NCBI RefSeq assembly: GCF_002005225.1
Contig: NZ_CP019724.1
Location: forward strand, 1,674,001-1,738,000
Length of the DNA stretch: 64,000 nt
Origin: Streptomyces pactum
GTDB taxonomy: Bacteria > Actinomycetota > Actinomycetes > Streptomycetales > Streptomycetaceae
Direction: 5' to 3'
Below the pieces are notes generated by a model that saw only the letters and a list, made by a program, of their open reading frames with translations, had not been told where the DNA came from and ran no database searches. This document shows positions 7,623 through 16,846 of the stretch, one piece after another. How positions within the stretch are numbered: position 1 is the stretch's first letter; each line of letters opens with the position of its first letter. Made by a program: the position numbers and the translations under genes.

Positions 7623-8687
7623 GTGCACGGTGAATACAAGATCCCCGGCGGCAAGCTGGTCGTCGTGGACGTGGAGGCCGAGGGCGGTGTGCTGCGGCAC
7701 GTGCGCGTGGCGGGCGACTTCTTCCTGGAACCGGACGAGGCGCTGGACGCCGTGAACCGCGCGCTGGAGGGCGCCCCGGCGGACACCGACGCGGCCGGAC
7801 TCGCCGCCCGGATCGACGCGGCACTGCCCGAGGGGACCGTGATGTACGGGCTGACCTCGGAGGGGGTCGGCATCGCCGTGCGCCGGGCCCTCGCCCACGC
7901 CACGGACTGGACCGACTACGACTGGCAGCTCGTCCACGAGGGTCCGCAGCCGCCGGCCCTGCACATGGCGCTGGACGAGGTGCTGACGGCCGAGGTCGCC
8001 GCCGGCCGGCGTCCGCCGACGCTGCGGGTGTGGGAGTGGGGCGCCCCGGCGGTGATCATCGGCAGTTTCCAGTCGCTGCGCAACGAGGTGGACGCCGAGG
8101 GCGCCGCCCGCCACGGCATCGAGGTGGTGCGCCGGATCTCCGGCGGCGGCGCCATGTTCGTCGAGCCCGGCAACACGATCACCTACTCGCTGTCCGTGCC
8201 GGAGGCACTGGTGCAGGGGCTCTCCTTCCAGGACAGCTACGCCTACCTCGACGACTGGGTGCTCGGCGCGCTCGGCGAGATGGGCGTCCGCGCCTGGTAC
8301 CAGCCGCTCAACGACATCACCACCGACCAGGGCAAGATCGCGGGCGCCGCCCAGAAGCGCGTCGTGGGGCCGGGCGGCGGTCCCGGCGCCGTGCTGCACC
8401 ACGTGACCATGTCGTACGACATCGACGCCGGCAAGATGCTGGAAGTGCTGCGCATCGGGCGGGAGAAGATGTCCGACAAGGGCGTCAAGAGCGCGGGGAA
8501 GCGGGTGGACCCGCTGCGCCGGCAGACCGGCCTGGCGCGGGAGGCCGTCATCGAGCGGATGATCGAGTCGTTCGGCGGCCGGTACGGGCTCGCCCGGGGG
8601 AAGGTGACCGACGAGGAGCTGGCGCGGGCGCGGGAGCTGGCCCGCAGCAAGTTCGGCTCCGACCACTGGACGGCGCGAGTCCCCTGA
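7623..8687 (+). CDS. lplA: Lipoate-protein ligase A family protein
   Basis: 354 residues. LplA activates lipoate with ATP and attaches it to lysines of 2-oxoacid dehydrogenase E2 and glycine-cleavage H proteins. Here the small accessory domain (residues 1-95, with IPGGKLVVVDVEAEGG) comes first and the catalytic BPL/LPL domain second, a circularly rearranged order. Catalytic features include RRISGGGAMFVEPGNTITYS (lipoyl-adenylate loop) and DQGKIAGAAQKR with the predicted catalytic lysine. GTG at 7623 is chosen because GGAGG ends 7 nt upstream. It is divergent from the nuo operon, sharing a 246-bp promoter region. Confidence 0.9.
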   Translation: MHGEYKIPGGKLVVVDVEAEGGVLRHVRVAGDFFLEPDEALDAVNRALEGAPADTDAAGLAARIDAALPEGTVMYGLTSEGVGIAVRRALAHATDWTDYDWQLVHEGPQPPALHMALDEVLTAEVAAGRRPPTLRVWEWGAPAVIIGSFQSLRNEVDAEGAARHGIEVVRRISGGGAMFVEPGNTITYSLSVPEALVQGLSFQDSYAYLDDWVLGALGEMGVRAWYQPLNDITTDQGKIAGAAQKRVVGPGGGPGAVLHHVTMSYDIDAGKMLEVLRIGREKMSDKGVKSAGKRVDPLRRQTGLAREAVIERMIESFGGRYGLARGKVTDEELARARELARSKFGSDHWTARVP

Positions 8688-8729
8688 CGGTGCCGCGCCT
8701 GCGCTCCGCCGACCGGACGGCCCGGGTGC

Positions 8730-9401
8730 CTAACGGTGCCGTGCCTGAACCAGGCCCGACTCGTAGGCGAACACGACGAGTTGGGCCCGGTCGCGGGCGC
8801 CCAGCTTGGTCATCGCCCGGCTGATGTGCGTCTTGGCGGTCAGCGGGCTGATCACCATGTGCGCGGCGATCTCCTCGTTGCTCAGGCCGCGGGCGGCGAG
8901 CGCGGTGACCTCGCGTTCGCGGCGGGTGAGGCGATCCAGGCCCGGGGCGGTGGCCCAGTCCGGGGGCCGGGAGACGAACTCGCCGATCAGAGTGCGGGTG
9001 ACCGACGGGGAGAGCAGGGCCTCACCGCGCGCCACCACCTCGATGGCCTGGAGCAGGTCGGCCGGTTCGGTGTCCTTCAGCAGGAAACCGCTCGCTCCCG
9101 CCCGCAGGGCCTCGAAGACGTACTCGTCCAGTCCGTAGTTGGTGAGGATGACCACGCGGACGGTGGCGAGGGCCGGGTCGGCGACGATGCGGCGGGTCGC
9201 CTCGATGCCGGACATCACGGGCATCTGCACATCGACCAGCGCCACATCGGGCACCCGGTCCCGCACCAGTGCCACGCCCTGCTCGCCGTCGGCGGCCTCG
9301 CCGACCACCTCGATGCCGTCCTCGGCGTCGAGGAGGGCGCGGAAGCCGGCGCGCATCAGCGCCTGGTCGTCGACGAGCGCCACCCGCACGACCTCGCTCA
9401 T
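8730..9401 (-). CDS. NarL/FixJ-type response regulator
   Basis: 223 residues: receiver domain (1-120) with acidic pair DD at 11-12, phospho-acceptor D57 in VALVDVQMP and the conserved lysine in FLLKDT, then a LuxR-type HTH (about 155-215) with LTRREREVTALAARGLSNEE and ISPLTAKTHISRAMTKLGAR. It probably binds DNA as a dimer once phosphorylated by the kinase encoded just upstream, whose stop codon overlaps this ATG as ATGA. The targets are not evident from the window. Confidence 0.95.
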   Translation of the reverse strand: MSEVVRVALVDDQALMRAGFRALLDAEDGIEVVGEAADGEQGVALVRDRVPDVALVDVQMPVMSGIEATRRIVADPALATVRVVILTNYGLDEYVFEALRAGASGFLLKDTEPADLLQAIEVVARGEALLSPSVTRTLIGEFVSRPPDWATAPGLDRLTRREREVTALAARGLSNEEIAAHMVISPLTAKTHISRAMTKLGARDRAQLVVFAYESGLVQARHR

Positions 9402-10510
9402 ACCGTCTCCCCCAGCGGCAGCCGGGCCCGCACCGAGAAGCCGCCCTCCGCGCGCGGGGCGGCGCCCAGGGTGCCGCCGAGAGCCGTCACGCGTTCGCGC
9501 ATGCCGGTCAGGCCGGTGCCCGGCACCGGCGGGCGGGCCGGGTCGGCGGCTCCGTCGTCGTCCACGTCTATCGTCAGCTCCCCCCTGCCACCCGTGCCGT
9601 AGTCGATCCGGACCGCCACCTTCGCCGGTCCCGCGTGCCGCGCCGCGTTGGTGAGGGCCTCCTGGACGATGCGGTAGGCCGCCCGGTCGACGGCCTGCGG
9701 CAGGGGGCGCTCGTCGCCGGTGACCATCAGGTCGACGGCCAGCCCGGCCGCGCGGGCCCGCTCCACCAGCAGCGCCGGAGTGCCGGTCGGTTCGTCGGCG
9801 CGCAGCACCTGCAGGGCGGAGCGCAGCTCGCGCATCGCCTCGCCACTGGCCTCCTGGATGGCGAGCAGCGCCGTCGGCACCTCCTCGCCCCGTTTGCGCG
9901 CCAGGTGGACGGCGACGCCGGCCTGCAGCTTGACGATGGAGATGCTGTGCGTGAGCGAGTCGTGCAACTCCCGGGCGATGCGCAGGCGTTCCTCACCGGC
10001 GCGGCGCAGCGCGGCCTCCTCCCGGGTGCGCTCCGCCTCCAGGGCACGCTGTTCGGTCTGGCGCAGGTACGCCTGCCAGTTCCGGTCGGCGAGCCCGGTC
10101 ACCACCGCGCACAGGAACCAGCCGGCGAGCAGTCCGGCCCGCTCGGCCACGTCCTGCGTCCCTGGTCCGGTCGCCACGTAGCCCGCCAGGAACACCGCGC
10201 CGCCGGCCGCCGCGACGCCCCGGTGGCCGACCCGGGCCGCGGTGTGCACGGCCGCCAGGACGGGCAGCGCGGAGAGCGGCCCCGGGTGGGCGTGTACGAC
10301 GTGGGCCGTGCCGAGCACGGTGGCGACGGCCAGCACCGCGCGCGGGGCGGCACGGTGGAAGGCGAGCGCCGCCGAGGCGAGGGCGACGAGCGCGTGGTCG
10401 AGGGCCGTGGTGCCGTCGTCGAAGGCGGCGACGGTCATGCCGAGCGCACCGACCGCGACCGCGAGGATCACGTCGGCGAGCCTTCCGCGACCGGCCTGAC
10501 GCCCACTCAT
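9398..10510 (-). CDS. Membrane sensor histidine kinase (HisKA_3 family)
   Basis: 370 residues. The N-terminal 140 residues form about five transmembrane helices with almost no extracellular domain, so the signal is likely membrane-borne or internal. A coiled segment (145-172) leads to the dimerisation/phospho-acceptor motif RIARELHDSLTHSIS with H183, followed by an HATPase domain (N box AYRIVQEALTNAARHA, G box GTGLTGMRERV). ATG at 10510 is used; an in-frame GTG lies seven codons upstream. The long frame continuing further upstream is non-coding. It forms an operon with the response regulator. Confidence 0.92.
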   Translation of the reverse strand: MSGRQAGRGRLADVILAVAVGALGMTVAAFDDGTTALDHALVALASAALAFHRAAPRAVLAVATVLGTAHVVHAHPGPLSALPVLAAVHTAARVGHRGVAAAGGAVFLAGYVATGPGTQDVAERAGLLAGWFLCAVVTGLADRNWQAYLRQTEQRALEAERTREEAALRRAGEERLRIARELHDSLTHSISIVKLQAGVAVHLARKRGEEVPTALLAIQEASGEAMRELRSALQVLRADEPTGTPALLVERARAAGLAVDLMVTGDERPLPQAVDRAAYRIVQEALTNAARHAGPAKVAVRIDYGTGGRGELTIDVDDDGAADPARPPVPGTGLTGMRERVTALGGTLGAAPRAEGGFSVRARLPLGETV

Positions 10511-10677
10511 ACCCGCACGATAGACGGCCACGCCGACCGTCGCGTCGGCCCTGTGGACGGCATGCGGACTACTCCCGGCGAAGTAGGGGCCGTGCGGACC
10601 GGGCCTCGGCGGCGCAGCGCCCACCGCATCCGGTCGTACGACGACCACGGGCACCCCGGCGGCGCACGCTGCTGTCC

Positions 10678-11022
10678 ATGCCCACACCCTTCCGTCGCAC
10701 CGAGCCGCCGCCGCCCGAGGCGGCCACCGGCCGCGTCGCCGAGGTCTACGCGCAGGCGGCACGGAACTTCGGTATCCAGGGGCCCGCCCCGTTCGTGGTC
10801 CTCTCCTCGGCGCCCGCACTCGTCGCCCCCGCCTGGGCGCTGACGCGCGAGTCCCTGATCGCCGGCCCCGGCACCGGGGGGGCGGATGCGGGACGGCGTG
10901 TGGCTGGTGAACGGCCGTCCGGTCAGGACGGCCCCCGGCCCGGACCGGGCGCTCCCGTTCGTCTGCGTCACCGTGCGGGCACGCACCGAGTTCGCCCTTC
11001 CGCCCCACGGGGACTCGTGTGA
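10678..11022 (+). pseudogene. Decayed ORF, possibly a carboxymuconolactone decarboxylase/AhpD-like N-terminus
   Basis: The first 60 codons read like a real protein start (MPTPFRRTEPPPPEAATGRV, then VYAQAARNFGIQGPAPFVV and LVAPAWALTRESLIAGPG), of the kind seen at the N-terminus of CMD/AhpD-like proteins, but the catalytic Cys-x-x-Cys/His region never follows. After a run of seven G residues near 10879 the frame turns into arginine/proline-rich sequence, while a second frame (from 10886, MRDGVWLVNGRPVRT) then looks more protein-like. I read this as a truncated, rearranged remnant. No Shine-Dalgarno sequence is visible. Family assignment is weak. Confidence 0.35.
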
Positions 11023-11082
11023 CACTGGCGTCCCGTCCGCAGTGCGGACCTCCTCCGCACCGTCCCCCACGAGAAGTGCGCC

Positions 11083-11735
11083 GTGCGTTCTCTTCCTCTG
11101 CCGCTCGCCCTGACCGCGCGTCTGGCGCCGGTCGCCGTCCTCGCCACGGCGGGCTGGGCGCTGTCGTCCGGTCCTGACACGACACCGGCCGCCGAGGACA
11201 GGACGCCGCCCGACACCACGAACCGGTCGGCCTCCGCACCGGCGACCGAGGCGGTGACGAAGACGTACGCCGCCGCCCCGGCGCCCTGCGAGAGCCTGGC
11301 CGGCAAGACGGTCACCTCGCTGGTGCCGGGTGCCAAGGCCGCCGGCAAGGAGATCCCGTCGACGGACACCGAGGTGCGCCGCACCTGCTCCTGGAACGCG
11401 CTCAAGGGGTACGACTACCGGTGGCTCGACGTCTCCTACGAGGTGATGGAGTCGGACGAGGCGGCACTGAAGTCGTACAAGGAGCGGGTCGCCGACCGCA
11501 GCGGTGGTGGCGAGGTCCCGGGGCTGGGCGACGCGGCCTACTCCGTCGTGAACCTCACCACCGAGGACGAGCAGCAGACACGCGAGGGCACGGTGCTGGT
11601 CCGCGCGTCCAACGCCCTGGTGATGATCACGTACAACGGCAGTGACTTCGAGTCGAAGAAGGCGCCGAGTACGGAGACGGTCAACAAGGGTGCCATCAAG
11701 GCGGCCAAGGAAGCGGTGGCCGCCTTGGAGGGCGG

Positions 11736-11745
<10 letters not shown>
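11083..11745 (+). CDS. Secreted DUF3558-like protein
   Basis: 220 residues with an N-terminal hydrophobic signal segment (about 8-28) followed by a Ser/Thr/Pro/Ala-rich linker and a globular domain (from about 62) containing two cysteines (CESLAGKTV and RRTCSWNA) that could form a disulfide. The pattern, with SYEVM and VPGLGDAAYS, resembles the DUF3558 group of actinobacterial exported proteins. Unlike typical members it has no lipobox cysteine after the signal, so it is probably soluble or anchored by the uncleaved signal. It converges with the permease gene and overlaps it by 10 nt at the 3' ends. Confidence 0.65.
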
Positions 11746-13280
<1,535 letters not shown>

Positions 13281-13414
13281 GGGCAGGCCAATCGTGCGGT
13301 GGGACGGGAGAGGCCGTGCGGGCGGTGCCGAGGGGGGTGCGCGGGTGCGCCCTGCGCCCTCTTCCCCCGGGAGGGAAGAGGCAGGGGCTTCCCCGGGAGG
13401 GGAAGAGGGAGGGG

Positions 13415-14437
13415 TCAGGCGTTGACGGCCGGGATGATCTCCGTGCCGTAGGCGTCGATCACGGTCTCCTGCGCGTCGTGCATGTCGTAGAGCGCGAACT
13501 GGTCGACGCCGAGGGCGCGCAGGGCGCCCAGCTTCTCGATGTGCTTCCCGGCCGGCCCGATCAGGCAGAACCGGTCGACGATCTCGTCCGGCACGAACCG
13601 GGTGTCCGGGTTGCCGCTGCGTCCGTGGTGGGCGTAGTCGTAGCCGTGGCGGGCCTTGATGTAGTCGGTGAGTTCGTCGGGTACGGCGCCGGAGTGGGCA
13701 CCGTACTTCTCGACCAGGTCGGCCACGTGGTTGCCGACCATGCCGCCGAACCAGCGGCACTGCTCGCGCGCGTGGGCGAGCGCCTCGGGCGAGTCGTCGG
13801 CGGTGACGTAGGCCGGGGCGGCGACGCAGATCGTCACCTCGGACGGGTCGCGTCCGGCGGCGACGGCGGCGTCCCTGACGGCCTTGACCATGTACTCGGT
13901 CAGGTAGGGGTCGGCGAGCTGGAGGATGAAGCCGTCGGCCTCCTCGCCGGTCATCTTCAGCGCCTTGGGACCGTACGCCGCCATCCACACGGGGAGTTCC
14001 GCGCCCGCTTTGATCCAGGGGAACCGGACGACGGTGCCGCCGCCGAGGTCGGCCTCCTCTCCCCGGCCCAGCGCCCGGATGACCTTCATGGCCTCGCTGA
14101 TGCGGGCCAGGGTGTTGGGCTTGCGGCCGGCGACGCGCATCGCGGAGTCGCCGCGGCCGATGCCGCAGACGGTGCGGTTGCCGAACATGTCGTTGAGGGT
14201 GGCGAAGGTGGAGGCGGTCACCTCCCAGGTGCGGGTGCCCGGGTTGGTGACCATCGGGCCGACCTTCAGCTCCGTGGTGTTGGCCAGGATCTGGCTGTAG
14301 ATCACGAACGGCTCCTGCCACAGGACGCAGGAGTCGAAGGTCCAGCCGTAGCGGAAGCCGTTGCGTTCCGCCCGTTTCATCAGGTCGACGACGCGGGAGG
14401 CCGGCGGGTCGGTCTGCAGGACGAGTCCGAAGTCCAT
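13415..14437 (-). CDS. F420-dependent LLM-class oxidoreductase (TIGR03842-like)
   Basis: 340 residues with a luciferase-like TIM barrel. Visible blocks are MDFGLVLQTDPPASRVVDL, YGWTFDSCVLWQEPFVIYSQ, VTNPGTRTWEVTASTFATL and CGIGRGDSAMRVAG, the last a cofactor phosphate-binding loop. This subgroup is repeatedly encoded beside dihydropyrimidinase in actinobacteria. It follows the dihydropyrimidinase gene by 11 nt, so it is in the same operon. A classical dihydropyrimidine dehydrogenase is absent from this window, so it may carry out the uracil/dihydrouracil redox step with F420H2; that is inference. Confidence 0.82.
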   Translation of the reverse strand: MDFGLVLQTDPPASRVVDLMKRAERNGFRYGWTFDSCVLWQEPFVIYSQILANTTELKVGPMVTNPGTRTWEVTASTFATLNDMFGNRTVCGIGRGDSAMRVAGRKPNTLARISEAMKVIRALGRGEEADLGGGTVVRFPWIKAGAELPVWMAAYGPKALKMTGEEADGFILQLADPYLTEYMVKAVRDAAVAAGRDPSEVTICVAAPAYVTADDSPEALAHAREQCRWFGGMVGNHVADLVEKYGAHSGAVPDELTDYIKARHGYDYAHHGRSGNPDTRFVPDEIVDRFCLIGPAGKHIEKLGALRALGVDQFALYDMHDAQETVIDAYGTEIIPAVNA

Positions 14438-14448
14438 GGGCGCGGCTC

Positions 14449-15852
14449 CTAGTTCAGGTACTGGCAGGTGGCGCGCGGGGTGTAGACGCCGTGGCCCTTG
14501 CGCCCGGTGTACTCCCGCTCGGTGACGACCGGAACGCCGCGCGAGAGCACGGTCTCCACCCGGCCGGTGATCCGCCGGCCCTCGTACGCCGAGTAGTCGA
14601 CGTTCATGTGGTGGGTCTCGACGGAGATGACCTGTTCGGCGTGCGGGTCGTAGACGACCACGTCGGCGTCGGCGCCGGGCGCGATGGTGCCCTTCTTCGG
14701 GTACAGGCCGAACATGCGGGCCGGGGTGGCGCAGGCGATCTCGATCCAGCGGCGGCGGCTGATGTGCCCGTCGACGACGGCCTGGTGGAGCAGGTCCATG
14801 CGGTTCTCGACGCCCGGCATACCGTTGGGGATCTTGGAGAAGTCACCGCGTCCCAGCTCCTTCTGGCCGCTGAAGCAGAAGGGGCAGTGGTCGGTCGACA
14901 CCACCTGGAGGTCGTTGGTCCGCAGGCCCCGCCACAGCGCCGCCTGGTGCTCGCGCGGCCGCAGCGGGGTGCTGCACACGTACTTGGCGCCCTCGAAGTC
15001 CGGCTCGGCGAGGTTGTCGGTGGACAGGAACAGGTACTGCGGGCAGGTCTCGCCGAAGACGTTCAGTCCCTCGTCGCGGGCCCGGGTCAGCTCCGCGACC
15101 GCCTCCGTCGCGGAGACGTGCACGACGTACAGGGGCGCTCCGGCCACCTGGGCGAGCTTGATCGCGCGGTGGGTCGCCTCCGCCTCCAGGAGGGCCTTGC
15201 GGACCTCGCCGTGGTAGCGCGGGTCGGTCTCGCCGCGGGCGAGGGCCTGCTCGACGAGGACGTCGATCGCGATGCCGTTCTCGGCGTGCATCATGATCAG
15301 GCCGCCGTTGCCGGCGGCGCGCTGCATGGCGCGCAGGATCTGGCCGTCGTCGGAGTAGAAGACGCCGGGGTAGGCCATGAACTGCTTGAAGGAGGTGACA
15401 CCCTCCTCCACCAGCAGGTCCATCTCCTTGAGCGCCTTCTGGTCGACGTCGGAGACGATCATGTGGAAGGCGTAGTCGATCGCGCAGTTGCCCTCGGCCT
15501 TGGCGTGCCAGGCGTCCAGGCCCGAGCGCAGGGAGTGCCCGACGCTCTGGATGGCGAAGTCGACGATGGTGGTCGTGCCGCCCCAGGCGGCGGCCCGGGT
15601 GCCGGTCTCGAAGGTGTCGGCGGCGTAGGTGCCGCCGAAGGGCATCTCCATGTGCGTGTGGCCGTCGACGCCGCCCGGGATGACGTACTTGCCGCTCGCG
15701 TCGATCACCCTCTCGGCCGTGAGGGCCTCGGCGGCCGGGGTGCCCGACGCGGCGAGGGCGGCGATGCGGCCGTCCTCGATCAGGACGTCGGCGTGGATCT
15801 CGTCGGACGCGGTGACGACGAGGCCACCGCGGATGACGGTACGGCTGCTCAT
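14449..15852 (-). CDS. hydA: Dihydropyrimidinase / D-hydantoinase
   Basis: 467-residue cyclic amidohydrolase that hydrolyses dihydrouracil or 5-substituted hydantoins to N-carbamoyl amino acids. The full binuclear zinc set is visible: H65 and H67 in GGVDGHTHMEMP, the carboxylated K156 in GVTSFKQFMAYPG, H189 (MMHAEN), H245 (YVVHVSATE) and D321 (VSTDHCPF). Length matches the family. It is preceded by the nitrilase-family amidohydrolase and followed closely by the LLM oxidoreductase. ATG at 15852 has GGAGGG upstream. Confidence 0.95.
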   Translation of the reverse strand: MSSRTVIRGGLVVTASDEIHADVLIEDGRIAALAASGTPAAEALTAERVIDASGKYVIPGGVDGHTHMEMPFGGTYAADTFETGTRAAAWGGTTTIVDFAIQSVGHSLRSGLDAWHAKAEGNCAIDYAFHMIVSDVDQKALKEMDLLVEEGVTSFKQFMAYPGVFYSDDGQILRAMQRAAGNGGLIMMHAENGIAIDVLVEQALARGETDPRYHGEVRKALLEAEATHRAIKLAQVAGAPLYVVHVSATEAVAELTRARDEGLNVFGETCPQYLFLSTDNLAEPDFEGAKYVCSTPLRPREHQAALWRGLRTNDLQVVSTDHCPFCFSGQKELGRGDFSKIPNGMPGVENRMDLLHQAVVDGHISRRRWIEIACATPARMFGLYPKKGTIAPGADADVVVYDPHAEQVISVETHHMNVDYSAYEGRRITGRVETVLSRGVPVVTEREYTGRKGHGVYTPRATCQYLN

Positions 15853-15897
15853 GCTGCTGTTCCCTCCTGTCAGGGTCCCCGCTCGCTCAGGGCGCGG

Positions 15898-16740
15898 TCA
15901 GGGCGCGGTCAGCGGGGCGTACGCGCCCGGAGCCCGGTCGCGGTAGAACTGCCAGCGGTCGCGGACCTCGCGCAGTTTGCCCATGTCCAGATCACGGACG
16001 ACGAGTTCGCTCTCCTTGTCGCTCGCCACCTCGCCGACGAACCGCGCCTCCGGGTCGACGAAGTACGAGGTGCCGTAGAAGTCGTTGTCGCCGTACTCCT
16101 CGACGCCGACCCGGTTGATGGCGCCGACGAAGTACTCGTTGGCGACGGCCGCCGCCGGCTGCTCGAGCTGCCACAGGTAGCCGGACAGGCCGCGTGAGGT
16201 GGCCGACGGGTTGAAGACGACCTCCGCGCCCTGGAGGCCCAGCGCCCGCCAGCCCTCCGGGAAGTGCCGGTCGTAGCAGATGTAGACGCCGACCTTGCCG
16301 ACGGCGGTGTCGAAGACCGGCCAGCCGGAGTTGCCGGGGCGGAAGTAGAACTTCTCCCAGAAGCCGCGCACCTGCGGGATGTGCGTCTTGCGGTACTTGC
16401 CGAGGTAGGAGCCGTCGGCGTCGATGACGGCGGCGGTGTTGTAGAGGACGCCGGGCTGCTCCTCCTCGTACATCGGGAGCACCAGGACGATGCCGTGCTC
16501 GCGGGCGAGCCGCTGGAAGCGCCCGACGATCGGGCCGTCGGGAACGCGCTCGGCGTAGGCGTAGAACGCGGGGTCCTGGACCTGGCAGAAGTACGGCCCG
16601 TAGAACAGCTCCTGGAAGCACAGGACCTGTGCCCCCTGGGCGGCGGCGTCGCGGACCGCCTGCTCGTGGACCTGGATCATCGATTCCCTGTCGCCCGTCC
16701 AGGCGGTCTGGAAGAGCGCGGCACGGATCACTCGGCTCAT
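15898..16740 (-). CDS. Nitrilase-superfamily amidohydrolase, probable beta-ureidopropionase (copy 1)
   Basis: 280 residues with the E-K-C catalytic triad: E44 (CFQELFYGPYF), K118 (YRKTHIPQ) and C155 (VYICYDRHFPEGWR). The conserved NEYFVGAINRVG and DNDFYGTSYFVDP segments are typical of N-carbamoyl-beta-alanine/D-amino acid amidohydrolases. It would hydrolyse the dihydropyrimidinase product, releasing ammonia and CO2. It is highly similar over its full length to a second copy at 19823-20665. The gene sits between pucR and hydA, 102 nt after pucR. Confidence 0.9.
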   Translation of the reverse strand: MSRVIRAALFQTAWTGDRESMIQVHEQAVRDAAAQGAQVLCFQELFYGPYFCQVQDPAFYAYAERVPDGPIVGRFQRLAREHGIVLVLPMYEEEQPGVLYNTAAVIDADGSYLGKYRKTHIPQVRGFWEKFYFRPGNSGWPVFDTAVGKVGVYICYDRHFPEGWRALGLQGAEVVFNPSATSRGLSGYLWQLEQPAAAVANEYFVGAINRVGVEEYGDNDFYGTSYFVDPEARFVGEVASDKESELVVRDLDMGKLREVRDRWQFYRDRAPGAYAPLTAP

Positions 16741-16802
16741 CTTCGGCCTCCACTCGCTCGGTGTCCTGTGAGCTTAGGAAGGGCGGGTGGCCGTGGTGAG
16801 TG

Positions 16803-16846
16803 GCACGGTGTCACGTCTGCGGGGGTCGGGCATTGCACGGTGTCAC
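16803..16846. promoter_or_regulatory. Direct repeat GCACGGTGTCAC, candidate PucR operator
   Basis: Two perfect copies of GCACGGTGTCAC lie at 16803-16814 and 16835-16846, 32 bp apart start to start, about three helical turns. They sit between the pucR stop and the copy-1 amidohydrolase start, so they could bind a regulator that controls the amidohydrolase-hydA-LLM-permease operon. Binding by PucR is inference. Confidence 0.5.
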
